From Flavobacterium sp. JAS (GTDB taxonomy: Bacteria > Bacteroidota > Bacteroidia > Flavobacteriales > Flavobacteriaceae): DNA of 64,000 nt. The translations under genes and the position numbers were made by a program. Within the stretch, counting starts at the first letter, position 1. Each line of letters starts with the position of its first letter. The stretch covers positions 186,001 to 250,000 of the forward strand of contig NZ_JAJMOX010000008.1 in the NCBI RefSeq assembly GCF_020991455.1. The letters are read 5' to 3'. A model generated the notes under the pieces. It was not told the origin of the DNA, searched no databases, and saw only the letters and a list, made by a program, of their open reading frames with translations. Below are positions 42,500-51,741 of this stretch, one piece after another.

Positions 42500-43489
42500 T
42501 TAGTAATTCCACATATCTTGTTCGAAGTTACGAATCTTCTCTTTTACTCTCTCAGATTCTAACAACTGATTTTGAGCATTATCTTTCATGTAATCACTAA
42601 TTGCTCTGTCTCCGTACAAATTCTCTTCTTTGTAGATCTCTGCATTGAAACGTCTTGAGTTTAATATTTGATCAAATGAAATAGGAAGTGCCGAGTTACT
42701 ATCGTTAAATGCTTTTGCTTCATGTAATGCTTCTCTCGCATTAGGGAAGAAAACCCAAAATAACTCTATATAATCTTTTTCGTCACTATTCATAGTATAT
42801 ACGTCTGGAGTTACAGGACAAATTCCAAGTAAACGATATTTCAATTCACTTTGACGTTTGTCAAAATACCAGTATCCTTTAATTTTATATTGTGTAACAT
42901 CTGCTGCAGTAAGATCTTGTTTCAAGACATACTCAGAAGGAACTGTTCTTGTTGCACCAACTGTTTCATCAACATAAGTAACAACTTTCTTTTTACCAGT
43001 ACCCGTAACTACTTTTTTCTTCACAACGTGAGTTTTGTAGTCATCCGGATATTGGTTGATCAATTCTCTACCAGCATCTGTTGTATCAATACGTGATAAC
43101 GCACCTTCGATGTCTTTCATAGATTTTTTAGTATTGAAATAACTGTCGCTATATATTTCAGTTATTTTACCGTTTTTAACAGCTTTCGTCAAAACATCAT
43201 ATAATGAACGTCTGTCAGAACCAATATTAGCAGTATCTACCGGAAAATATAATGGAAAGTTGATTTTTTCATTCAAATCAATGATCTCCCAAGTAGTTTT
43301 TCCCATCAAGACATCTCTATCATCTACATAACCGTAAGCCAATGGCTTATCGTTGTCTGAGATAAGTTGTGCAGGAGTCTTAAGTCCTATTTGTTCAGGT
43401 GTTTTTGCATTCAGCAAATTCGATTGCGCATTAGAAGCAAAACCTCCTGCGATAGAAACAATAGCTATTAAAAAATTTCTTACTTTCAT
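42500..43489 (-). CDS. gldN: GldN, periplasmic ring component of T9SS / gliding
   Basis: A 329-residue secreted protein (signal peptide ends about GFASNAQ). Hallmark segments are YGYVDDRDVLMGKTTWEIID, KKKVVTGTGKKKVVTYVDET and YWYFDKRQSELKYRLLGICP. GldN is essential for type IX secretion and gliding together with GldK, L and M. It starts 39 bp after gldM in the operon gldK-L-M-N, and the strong terminator at 42445 separates it from gldO. Confidence 0.97.
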   Translation of the reverse strand: MKVRNFLIAIVSIAGGFASNAQSNLLNAKTPEQIGLKTPAQLISDNDKPLAYGYVDDRDVLMGKTTWEIIDLNEKINFPLYFPVDTANIGSDRRSLYDVLTKAVKNGKITEIYSDSYFNTKKSMKDIEGALSRIDTTDAGRELINQYPDDYKTHVVKKKVVTGTGKKKVVTYVDETVGATRTVPSEYVLKQDLTAADVTQYKIKGYWYFDKRQSELKYRLLGICPVTPDVYTMNSDEKDYIELFWVFFPNAREALHEAKAFNDSNSALPISFDQILNSRRFNAEIYKEENLYGDRAISDYMKDNAQNQLLESERVKEKIRNFEQDMWNY

Positions 43490-43528
43490 CGTGGTATTAT
43501 TAATTGAACGTAGTTTTAACTACTTATA

Positions 43529-45067
43529 TTATTGTATTTCAAAAATTACCGGAGCAGTTCTTGGTAATAAATAACTACCAGCTCCAACAAGTTTAGTTTT
43601 AATTTCAGAAATAGTAACCTGATCTCCTTTTCCAGCTCTTGAAAGAATTTGTTTACACTGTGCATTTAATTTATTACCATTAACAACAACTGTAGGCTGT
43701 CCAGCAATTTTTAAATTAAATCCAACAACATCTAAACCAACTTCAAAATCAAAATCAAGTAATTTAGCACCAATAGTAGCAATCTCTAAGTTAGATTTAG
43801 GTCCTTTAACAACACCCATCTCACCTCTAATTGTTCCTGTTGGCCCAGGAATACCTTTAATTCTAAATGTTTTCTTATCTGTAACTTTATCTCCGTTTGG
43901 TAATGTACCAGTTACAGAAATCGTAGCTTCAGTACCTGAACCTGGGTTCATGTTGTATTTTCCTGCTTTACCAGCTGAAGATAATCCTGGAGCACTTGCA
44001 ACAACTTTATTGTCAGCAACACCTGCGAATGATACAGAGATTGGGTTAACAACACCTCTATAAACAACATTCATTTTGTCTGCAGAAATTGTAGCTGAAT
44101 TTGGTCTTGGTACTACAACATATTTTCCAGCAAATTTAAGTGGGATGTTTTTACCGTCTTCTAAGAAACTAAATTGTCCGTTAATGTTTTGCTCTCCAAC
44201 ACCTCCAGCAGTTAATGAGATAACAGCTTGTCCATTAACAATTTGTCCAGGACCTTGGAATGAAGTTGGTTTTGTGTTTTCGTCATAACGACCTAAAACT
44301 ACCTTACCTGTAACTTTTTCTCCTTGGAAGTAAGCATTTTTATCTAAAACAACAATTGCCTGATAATTACTATAAGAAGCAGCAGCAACCGCAGCTTTTC
44401 CTAAAGCAGCACTGTAAACATCAGATTCTGCTTTTTGAACGTCATTTTGCCAAGCAGAAAGTTTAGCCAATGAAGCAACAGCTGGGAAACCTTTAAAGTG
44501 GTAAGCTAAATATTTATCTTTTAAACCTTCTTTATTTTTTACATCAGAAACATCAAATTTCTTCTCAACTTCAGATAAAATAGCAGCATATTTTTTATCT
44601 GCTAAAGCAGATTTCATAGATGCTTTGTATTTTTCGATATGAGAAATGATGTCATTACCTTTAGCAGTATATCCTTCTCCTGTAAACCAGTTGTCGATAT
44701 TATCGCCTTTGTCCATAGACTCATAAGGTAGTTTTCCAGTTTCTTTGTCAGATTCAAATCCTTTTAAAACATCTCCTTTTAAAGATCCGATGTATGCATA
44801 AAATTCTTTTGAAGCTGTTTCAACCTGGTGAGCAGTAACTGCAGCAGTTGCGAATTCTCCTTTTGCTTCAGCAGCTTTTTGATCTAAAGACATCAATAAA
44901 CCTGCATTTGTTTGCTCTGAAGATGTATTAGCACTTTCAAATTTTTCATTCATTAAGCCAAAAGCAGATAATACTTCTTTTGACATATTCATTGCCAACA
45001 TTGCGATGAAAACCAGATACATCAGGTTAATCATCTTCTGTCTAGGGGTTAATTTTCCTCCTGCCAT
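43529..45067 (-). CDS. gldM: GldM, inner-membrane motor protein of T9SS
   Basis: A 512-residue protein with one N-terminal membrane helix (MINLMYLVFIAMLAMNMSKE, about 11-30) and a long periplasmic part consisting of a helical first domain and Ig-like domains. Motifs include the N-terminal MAGGKLTPRQKMINLMYLVF. GldM with GldL forms the proton-powered motor that drives gliding and secretion and contacts the GldK/GldN ring. The length matches known GldM. It follows gldL by 52 bp. Confidence 0.97.
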   Translation of the reverse strand: MAGGKLTPRQKMINLMYLVFIAMLAMNMSKEVLSAFGLMNEKFESANTSSEQTNAGLLMSLDQKAAEAKGEFATAAVTAHQVETASKEFYAYIGSLKGDVLKGFESDKETGKLPYESMDKGDNIDNWFTGEGYTAKGNDIISHIEKYKASMKSALADKKYAAILSEVEKKFDVSDVKNKEGLKDKYLAYHFKGFPAVASLAKLSAWQNDVQKAESDVYSAALGKAAVAAASYSNYQAIVVLDKNAYFQGEKVTGKVVLGRYDENTKPTSFQGPGQIVNGQAVISLTAGGVGEQNINGQFSFLEDGKNIPLKFAGKYVVVPRPNSATISADKMNVVYRGVVNPISVSFAGVADNKVVASAPGLSSAGKAGKYNMNPGSGTEATISVTGTLPNGDKVTDKKTFRIKGIPGPTGTIRGEMGVVKGPKSNLEIATIGAKLLDFDFEVGLDVVGFNLKIAGQPTVVVNGNKLNAQCKQILSRAGKGDQVTISEIKTKLVGAGSYLLPRTAPVIFEIQ

Positions 45068-45119
45068 TTTTTTCTAATTAGTTCTTATTAATAAATTTAA
45101 TATAATAGTTAAAAACTAA

Positions 45120-45767
45120 TTATCCTTTGTTACTCATTGCAGAAAGCATACCACCGTAAACACTGTTCAAAGAAGCAATGTTTGCAGTCATTGATTGCAT
45201 TTGTTCTTTTAATTTAGAAGCATTATCAGCAATTTCGCTGTTTGCTTGTGCATTTCTTGAAGCACTTTCTAATTGTACTTTGTATAAGCTGTTTAATGAT
45301 TCCATTTGTGCAGCAGCCATAGACATTTCTTCAGCATATTTCTTTTGTCCTGCAATAGAATCTACTGTTGGAGAAATTGCTTTTGCAGCTCCTTCGAAAT
45401 TTTTGATTGAGTTTCCTAAACTTGACATTAATTCTCCGTCAATTTTAGCTTCTTTCAACATAGCGTCTAATTTTTGAGACAACAATCCTTGGGCATCAGA
45501 TGGAGTTTCAACCTTATCAGCTTTTTTTCTAGCTTGGCCATTAGCTAATTCAGGGTAAACAAGAGTCCAGTCTAACTCCTCATCTACTGGTTCGAAAGCA
45601 GAAAGTGCAAAGATTAACGCCTCAGTTACTAATCCAATTGAAAGCATCAATGTACCTGTTAATGGTCCAATTTCAAAGTGAGTAATTTTGAATAATGCTC
45701 CAATAATTACTACTGCCGCTCCCATACCATAAGCGAAATTCATTGCTTTTTTACTTAATAATGCCAT
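45120..45767 (-). CDS. gldL: GldL, inner-membrane motor protein of T9SS
   Basis: A 215-residue protein with two N-terminal membrane helices (about 11-29 and 33-57; TLMLSIGLVTEALIFALSAF with the conserved Glu in the second helix) and a cytoplasmic helical tail predicted to form coiled coil. The membrane Glu is important for proton coupling in this family. It partners GldM. It follows gldK by 63 bp. The length matches known GldL. Confidence 0.97.
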   Translation of the reverse strand: MALLSKKAMNFAYGMGAAVVIIGALFKITHFEIGPLTGTLMLSIGLVTEALIFALSAFEPVDEELDWTLVYPELANGQARKKADKVETPSDAQGLLSQKLDAMLKEAKIDGELMSSLGNSIKNFEGAAKAISPTVDSIAGQKKYAEEMSMAAAQMESLNSLYKVQLESASRNAQANSEIADNASKLKEQMQSMTANIASLNSVYGGMLSAMSNKG

Positions 45768-45830
45768 AATACTTTTTTTTAGGTTTTAATTTTAAATAGA
45801 TTCGATTTGGTTATTGATATTAATTATAAT

Positions 45831-47234
45831 TTACTTTTTTTTCTTACCGCTTCCAGTTGTTTGAGTTCCCATGTAATCTTGTACAGTTCTGAAACCAATA
45901 TAACTTCTAGCAGAGTCAGCATATTCGTGATCACGAGTACTTACTTGTAGGAAGTAAGCAACGTCTTTCCAAGATCCACCACGAACAACTTTTCTTTGAT
46001 TGTTTCCATCAATTACGTTAGGGTTCATTGTAGAAACATATTCATACGCATTTGGGTTGTAAGCTGAATCTGTCCACTCTGAGACGTTTCCTGCCATGTT
46101 GTATAATCCATATCCGTTTGGATCATAAGATTTAGCTTCAACAGTATACAAAGCTTCATCAGCAGCATAATCTCCTCTATTAGGTTTAAAGTTTGCTAAG
46201 AAACAACCTCTATCACTTTTAGTATAAGGACCTCCCCAAGGATAAGTAGCAGACTCCAGACCACCTCTGGCAGCATACTCCCATTCAGCCTCAGTTGGCA
46301 ATCTGAAAGCATTAACTAAATCACGCCCTTTTTTCTTAGATTTAATGTAACCGTTTTTATTTAAAGTTCTCCAAGCACAAAATGCTTTTGCTTGTTTCCA
46401 GGTAACACCAACTACAGGATAATCTCCATAAGCTTTGTGCCAGAAATAATCATTGTGCATTGGCTCATTGTATGAATAAGCGAAATCTTTAATCCAAACT
46501 GTTGTGTCTGGATAAACACTAACTTGTTCTGTTTTAACGAAGTCTTTTCTTTTTCCTACTTTGGCTTTTGCAGCAGCCTGAATATCCATCCAAGAATAAC
46601 GGAATTTCAATTTATTTACATCAATTGTTCTTAAACCATTATATGATTCTTCAATTGGTAAATACATAGAGTCCATTACCTCAGTATAATACTCATCTGG
46701 GTAAGCTTTAGTATCTTTAACTAACTTAACTTTCTTGTTTAATTTTCTTCCAGCATAAGGATCATCTTTAGTCCCTACACTATAGTAGTTATCATACATG
46801 TACTTATCATAAGCCGTCATTTTATCTGGCTCAGAATCATTAAATGCATAATCTGCGATGCTACCGCCTTTTTTACCTTTAGCATCACCTGTAGCTTTTT
46901 GACCGGTTTCGTCAGCCAAAATAGCTAAACGAACTCTCATCGTAGAGTCTTTTACCCACTCCACAAACTGGCGATATTCGCTGTTTGTAATTTCGGTTTC
47001 ATCCATATAAAACGAACGAACAGTTACTGATTTAGTTGGAGCATCCTCCACGTTAGCTAAATCGGCATCAGCCTTACCCATTATAAAAGATCCACCTGGA
47101 ACCAAAGTCATTCCATAAGGTTTTTCAGGATGCCATTTTCCTCCTGTAACACCTACTAATTCACCTTTGTCTCCTGACTTACCACAGCCAATTACCAGTG
47201 TTAACATTGCTGCAAATGCAATAAACTTCTTCAT
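45831..47234 (-). CDS. gldK: GldK, FGE-domain lipoprotein of T9SS / gliding
   Basis: A 467-residue lipoprotein (lipobox Cys17 in LVIGCGKSG). Most of the chain is a formylglycine-generating-enzyme-like domain: GMTLVPGGSFIMGKADADLA, RLPTEAEWEYAARGG, YPWGGPYTKSDRGCFLANFK, NGYGLYNMAGNVSEWTDSAY and RKVVRGGSW, ending in FRTVQDY. The FGE fold is used structurally here. GldK anchors the GldN ring at the outer membrane. It is the first gene of gldKLMN, with a 262-bp AT-rich leader. Confidence 0.97.
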   Translation of the reverse strand: MKKFIAFAAMLTLVIGCGKSGDKGELVGVTGGKWHPEKPYGMTLVPGGSFIMGKADADLANVEDAPTKSVTVRSFYMDETEITNSEYRQFVEWVKDSTMRVRLAILADETGQKATGDAKGKKGGSIADYAFNDSEPDKMTAYDKYMYDNYYSVGTKDDPYAGRKLNKKVKLVKDTKAYPDEYYTEVMDSMYLPIEESYNGLRTIDVNKLKFRYSWMDIQAAAKAKVGKRKDFVKTEQVSVYPDTTVWIKDFAYSYNEPMHNDYFWHKAYGDYPVVGVTWKQAKAFCAWRTLNKNGYIKSKKKGRDLVNAFRLPTEAEWEYAARGGLESATYPWGGPYTKSDRGCFLANFKPNRGDYAADEALYTVEAKSYDPNGYGLYNMAGNVSEWTDSAYNPNAYEYVSTMNPNVIDGNNQRKVVRGGSWKDVAYFLQVSTRDHEYADSARSYIGFRTVQDYMGTQTTGSGKKKK

Positions 47235-47496
47235 ATAAATTTGGATTATCTATTCATTATTATAAGTTCGTAAACGTATTTATTATTTATCTAAAAAACA
47301 ATACTAGTTGCGAAATTTATTTTACCGTTCAAAAATAATGTTAAATAAAATAAAAAAAAAATATTTTATCGATAAACTAACTCAAAAAATCGACGTAAAA
47401 CGTTAAATTTTATATTATGTAAATCTTGTCTTACTAATTTCTCTTAACTCGATTTTTGAATTTTTAAAAAATTAAGATTTCAGCTAAAATTTTCTG

Positions 47497-48648
47497 CTAC
47501 AAAGCATTTTTTCGCTGTGCTTTCCACCACCTTTCTGGCAATTCTTGGTTACATGCGCTCAAATATTCGTCGTATGAACACGGTAATAACGTATTTCTTT
47601 TTAATTTATTGTGACCATTTGATTCAAATGGGATCTCGATCCACCAACGATCTGTTTTGTCACTTTTGTAAAAAATAAGCTCCTCATCTTCGAGAGGAAC
47701 AATATATTTTAAATAGTTTGTTCTGCTTCCAAAAGGATATTCTTTTGATCGGTAATGATAACCCTCAATAAAGTACCAAACAATTTGTGCAATTATACCC
47801 GATTCCTGCACTGTACTATTATGGTTAAAAACCCCAAAAGACGAAACTTTATCACTAATTCCAGCGTATCTCGCCAAAGAACAAATCTCTTTTCCGTTGA
47901 AACCATTTGGCTCAAAAGTTTTCATATTTCCTGAAGCTGAAGACTTTACTGAGTTCAAATCGATACTAACCAGATCAGCATCTCTAAAAACAGGTTCTGC
48001 CAAGGCTATATTATTTGATATTTCGCCCAAACGATAGGCATCAAAGAATAGTTTTTCAATCAAATCAATTTCTTCCTGTGAATTGTAATAAGTCTGATAT
48101 CCTATATTACAATAGTTAAAAAGATTATTAGGCTCATCAATTATAATTTTAGTCAAAAAAGAATTAGCTGAAACTGTTTCATTTTCTTTACCAAAATCAA
48201 ATTTATTATCTACAGAGACCATGTTTACCATTTGCTCTAAATCATCGTAAGCGCGATACAAAGCATAGGTCAAATCCTGGGAACCTCCTAGGACTATAGG
48301 AATCACTTTATTCTTAATTAATGTAGAAGTTACTTTTTTAAGTGCAAAATAAGTGTCCTCTACAGAATCTCCGGCAAGTATATCTCCTAAATCTGCAATA
48401 GAAGCATCCCAATTACCAGGAAACATACTGTAAATCTTTTTACGAATTGCCGTAAGACTAACTTCATTAACTATATCACTGCTGCGGCGGTCTTCTAAAA
48501 CACCAACTATTGCAATATTTATTTTGCTAATATCCGGAAACTGATCTTGAGTATGCAAAACTATTTTACTACCCAATTCTTGTGAAGACAACGAACTAAT
48601 GAATTTTAAAACTCCGTCGTTAACTGGTTCTAGAAAATCAAATTCCAT
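47497..48648 (-). CDS. Arginase-fold protein with degenerate metal sites, next to gldK
   Basis: A 383-residue protein of the arginase/agmatinase/formiminoglutamase fold. The core is recognisable (VIPIVLGGSQDLTYALYRAY, VNMVSVDNKFDFG, DADLVSIDLNSVKSS), but the manganese ligands are changed: the GGxH His is Gln124, the DxHxD His is Lys149, and the second Asp of SxDxD is Asn232. It is therefore probably not a ureohydrolase. It lies 3 bp after topA and upstream of gldK on the same strand; from memory such a gene neighbours gldK in F. johnsoniae. A role in T9SS is only an inference. Confidence 0.85.
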   Translation of the reverse strand: MEFDFLEPVNDGVLKFISSLSSQELGSKIVLHTQDQFPDISKINIAIVGVLEDRRSSDIVNEVSLTAIRKKIYSMFPGNWDASIADLGDILAGDSVEDTYFALKKVTSTLIKNKVIPIVLGGSQDLTYALYRAYDDLEQMVNMVSVDNKFDFGKENETVSANSFLTKIIIDEPNNLFNYCNIGYQTYYNSQEEIDLIEKLFFDAYRLGEISNNIALAEPVFRDADLVSIDLNSVKSSASGNMKTFEPNGFNGKEICSLARYAGISDKVSSFGVFNHNSTVQESGIIAQIVWYFIEGYHYRSKEYPFGSRTNYLKYIVPLEDEELIFYKSDKTDRWWIEIPFESNGHNKLKRNTLLPCSYDEYLSACNQELPERWWKAQRKNAL

Positions 48649-48651
48649 TTT

Positions 48652-51168
48652 TTATTTCTTTTTAGCAGCTGGTTTTTTAGCTGGAGCTTTTTTAGTTGTT
48701 GTCGCTTTTTTTGCTGGGGTTTTCTTTGCCGGTGTCTTTTTAGCAATCATTTCCTGAACTTCGGCCAATGTCAATTTTGTAGCATCAACATCTTTACTTA
48801 ATTCAATTTTGATTTTACCTTTTGTTATAACCGAGCGTCCCCAACGCGCTTTTTCAACCAAAATTCCCTCGTCTTCCCAATTGTGAAGTACTTTGTCTAT
48901 ATTTTTTTGTAATTTATCTTCAATAAGTTCTTCAACATCTTGTTGCGATAAATTATCGAAATTGTATTTTTTGCTCACATTTACAAAAAGACCATTCCAT
49001 TTGATGAAAGGACCAAAACGTCCCACACCTTTCTGAACTCCTTCGCCTTTGTAAACTGCGATTGGTGCATCGGCAATTGCTTTTTCGTCAATTAGCTCTT
49101 GTGCTCTTTCTTTTGAAACTCCAAGTGGATCTTCTCCTTTTGGAAGAGAAATAAATACACTTCCATGACGTACATAAGGTCCGTAACGACCATTACTCAC
49201 CTCTACTTCTTCTCCTTTATATTCACCTAAGTTTTTAGGCAATAAAAATAAATTCAAAGCTTCTTCAAGCGTAATGTTTCCGATATTTTGATCAGACATT
49301 AAACTTGCGAATTTTTTATCTTCGTCATCCGCTTCTCCAATTTGAGCCATTGGTCCAAATTTTCCTAAACGAACAGAAACTTGTCTTCCGTCAGTATCTT
49401 TTCCCAGGATTCTTTCTCCGCTTTCACGTTCTGCATTGGCTTCAACCTCTTTTACATTTGGGTGAAATTTATTGTAGAACTCTTGCATCATAACTGCCCA
49501 GTCGATATTTCCTTCGGCAATTTCATCAAAATCCTGCTCTACTTTTGCAGTAAAATTATAATCGAGAATGTTTCCGAAATTCTTTACTAAGAAATCTGTA
49601 ACAATAGTTCCGATATCTGTAGGAACTAATTTTCCTTTATCAGAACCTGTATTTTCTTTAAGTAACTTCTCTCCTACTTTATTGGCTTGCAAAGTAAGTT
49701 GTGTATAATTACGTTCCTGACCTTCAAGAGTTCCTTTCTCAACATAATTTCTGTTGATGATAGTCGAAATAGTTGGTGCGTACGTAGACGGACGTCCAAT
49801 TCCCAGTTCTTCTAATTTTTTCACCAACGAAGCCTCTGTGTAACGAGCCGGAGGTCTTGAATATCGTTCTGTAGCTGTAATATAGTTATTAACCAGCTTT
49901 TCGTTTACTTTTAACGCAGGCAACATTCCTTCTTGTTCTTCTTCATCGTCATCATGACCTTCTAAGTACACTTTCAGGAATCCTTCGAAAAGTAAAACTT
50001 CTCCAGAAGCTGTAAAAATCTCACTGTGATTATTCGCTTCAATTTTTACGTTTGTTCTTTCTAATTGCGCATCGCTCATTTGAGATGCCAATGTTCTTTT
50101 CCAGATCAAATCATATAAACGAGCCTGATCACGATCGATATTTACGGTATGACGCGACATATCTGTCGGACGAATTGCTTCGTGCGCTTCTTGTGCTCCT
50201 TTACTTTTGTTCGCAAAAGTTCGAGGCTTAGAAAATTCTTTTCCGTATGATTTTATGATTTCAGCTTCTGCAGCACTCATTGCTTCAGCGGAAAGATTCA
50301 CACTATCCGTTCTCATATAAGTAATAAGTCCGGCTTCGTACAAACGCTGTGCAAGCTGCATTGTGATTCCAACTGGCAAATACAATTTTCTCGCTGCTTC
50401 TTGTTGCAAGGTAGAAGTTGTAAAAGGTGCTGTTGGAGATTTTTTGGTAGGTTTAGTTTCTAAATCTGCTACCTTATATTGTGATCCGATGTTTTTATTT
50501 AAAAAATCTTCGGCTTCTTTTTTAGTATTGAAGTTCTTTGGTAATTTGGCTTTGAAAGTTTTTCCTGCCTCATTCACAAATTCTGCTACGATTGAATAAC
50601 TCGCAACTGCATTAAAGTTCTGAATTTCGCGTTCTCTCTCAACGATCAAACGAACTGAAACTGATTGTACACGTCCGGCAGAAAGTCCGCCTTTGATTTT
50701 TCTCCATAAAACAGGAGATAATTCGTAACCCACTAAACGGTCTAAAACACGACGTGCTTGTTGTGCGTTTACTAAGTTATAATCAATTTCTCTTGGATTC
50801 TCGATTGCTTTAAGAATCGCTGATTTTGTAATTTCGTGAAAAACAATTCGCTTAGTTTTTTTAACATCTAGTTTTAGTTCTTCCGCCAAGTGCCATGAAA
50901 TAGCCTCTCCCTCGCGGTCCTCATCGCTTGCTAACCAAACCATTTCGGCATTCTTAGATAGTGTTTTCAGTTTACTTACTAAAGCTTTTTTATCTGGAGA
51001 AACTTCATATTTAGGCTTAAAACCATTCTCAACATCTACACCTATTTCCTTTGATGGTAAGTCTGCGATATGTCCGTAACTTGACTCTACTTGAAAATCA
51101 CTTCCCAGAAATTTCTCTATCGTTTTCGCCTTTGCAGGTGACTCCACTATTACTAAATTCTTTGCCAT
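48652..51168 (-). CDS. topA: DNA topoisomerase I
   Basis: An 838-residue type IA topoisomerase that relaxes negative supercoils. From the ATG at 51168 (MAKNLVIVESPAKAKTIEKF; the longer reading adds seven unlikely residues): Toprim domain with SDEDREGEAI (81-90), active-site Tyr284 in LITYMRTDSVNLS, GRPSTYA further on, several C-terminal zinc-less Topo repeat modules (GRYGPYVRHG, GRFGPFIKWN), and a Lys/Ala/Pro-rich tail (about 805-838) of histone-H1-like DNA-binding type. The downstream arginase-fold gene starts 3 bp after its stop, indicating co-transcription. Confidence 0.97.
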   Translation of the reverse strand: MAKNLVIVESPAKAKTIEKFLGSDFQVESSYGHIADLPSKEIGVDVENGFKPKYEVSPDKKALVSKLKTLSKNAEMVWLASDEDREGEAISWHLAEELKLDVKKTKRIVFHEITKSAILKAIENPREIDYNLVNAQQARRVLDRLVGYELSPVLWRKIKGGLSAGRVQSVSVRLIVEREREIQNFNAVASYSIVAEFVNEAGKTFKAKLPKNFNTKKEAEDFLNKNIGSQYKVADLETKPTKKSPTAPFTTSTLQQEAARKLYLPVGITMQLAQRLYEAGLITYMRTDSVNLSAEAMSAAEAEIIKSYGKEFSKPRTFANKSKGAQEAHEAIRPTDMSRHTVNIDRDQARLYDLIWKRTLASQMSDAQLERTNVKIEANNHSEIFTASGEVLLFEGFLKVYLEGHDDDEEEQEGMLPALKVNEKLVNNYITATERYSRPPARYTEASLVKKLEELGIGRPSTYAPTISTIINRNYVEKGTLEGQERNYTQLTLQANKVGEKLLKENTGSDKGKLVPTDIGTIVTDFLVKNFGNILDYNFTAKVEQDFDEIAEGNIDWAVMMQEFYNKFHPNVKEVEANAERESGERILGKDTDGRQVSVRLGKFGPMAQIGEADDEDKKFASLMSDQNIGNITLEEALNLFLLPKNLGEYKGEEVEVSNGRYGPYVRHGSVFISLPKGEDPLGVSKERAQELIDEKAIADAPIAVYKGEGVQKGVGRFGPFIKWNGLFVNVSKKYNFDNLSQQDVEELIEDKLQKNIDKVLHNWEDEGILVEKARWGRSVITKGKIKIELSKDVDATKLTLAEVQEMIAKKTPAKKTPAKKATTTKKAPAKKPAAKKK

Positions 51169-51356
51169 TGCTCTATTTTTCTGCAACAAAAGTATCTATT
51201 TTTTTTAAATATCAGCCTTGCGAATGCATTTTTGAGTTATTTTAATATTATGTTTCTTAAAATTGCAGATTTATCTGTATTCCTACCTATTATATATATA
51301 GGTATAATTTTTAAAGGTTCAAGACCGAGAAATGTTCTTTTTTCATCCTAAATCCC
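51169..51356. other. Left part of the topA-miaB divergent spacer
   Basis: No gene. It is AT-rich with a short run of TATA repeats (51290-51300). The topA promoter should be here, but I see no clear TAnnTTTG on the minus strand. Confidence 0.35.
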
Positions 51357-51511
51357 TAGCCCAGATTGTACTGTAAAGCCCGGAGTAAAAAATGCAAAAG
51401 TTTCTTGTTTTAAAAAAGCGACCAATGGAAGCTCTTTTTAAAACATTAGAAACTTTGCGTTTTTTATGTCCCGATAGCTATCGGGATGAAACGGAAAGCT
51501 GGAAATAGCTA
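51357..51511. repeat. Structured repeat, copy 2 (candidate ncRNA)
   Basis: The same architecture as 37617-37768: closing stem TAGC+CCAG (51357-51364) with CTGG (51499-51502) and GCTA (51508-51511); AAAGCCCGGAG conserved; a middle stem GCAAAAGTTTCT (51394-51405) with AGAAACTTTGC (51448-51458), different in sequence from copy 1 but still paired; and the palindrome TCCCGATAGCTATCGGGA (51469-51486) followed by TGAAACGGAAAGCTGG. Confidence 0.75.
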
Positions 51512-51518
51512 CAAATTA

Positions 51519-51676
51519 TTTTAGATTTTAGAGTTAAGATTTTAGATTGTTGATTTTAGATTAATCTTCTTTATCTACATTTTTTTTACTTGATCATTAT
51601 TTACGTCGCTATTATTAAAATCCACAACCAGCAATCGTTAATCAACAATCTAAAATCTTAACTCCAAAATCTAAAA
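51519..51676. repeat. Long inverted repeat upstream of miaB
   Basis: 37-nt arms at 51519-51555 and 51640-51676 are complementary with one mismatch; each arm contains two TTTTAGATT units. The loop is 84 nt. Part of the arm (TTTTAGATTGTTGATTTTAG) also occurs at 8792-8811. Confidence 0.85.
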
Positions 51677-51692
51677 TTTCTTTTCTGCCATC

Positions 51693-51724
51693 TTGTCACA
51701 TTGACCGCATTTACGTTATCTTTG
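51693..51724 (+). promoter_or_regulatory. miaB promoter
   Basis: TTG at 51693-51695 and TATCTTTG at 51717-51724 are 21 bp apart and match the Bacteroidota consensus. The ATG follows 17 bp later. Confidence 0.75.
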
Positions 51725-51741
51725 CACTTTGAAATTATACA

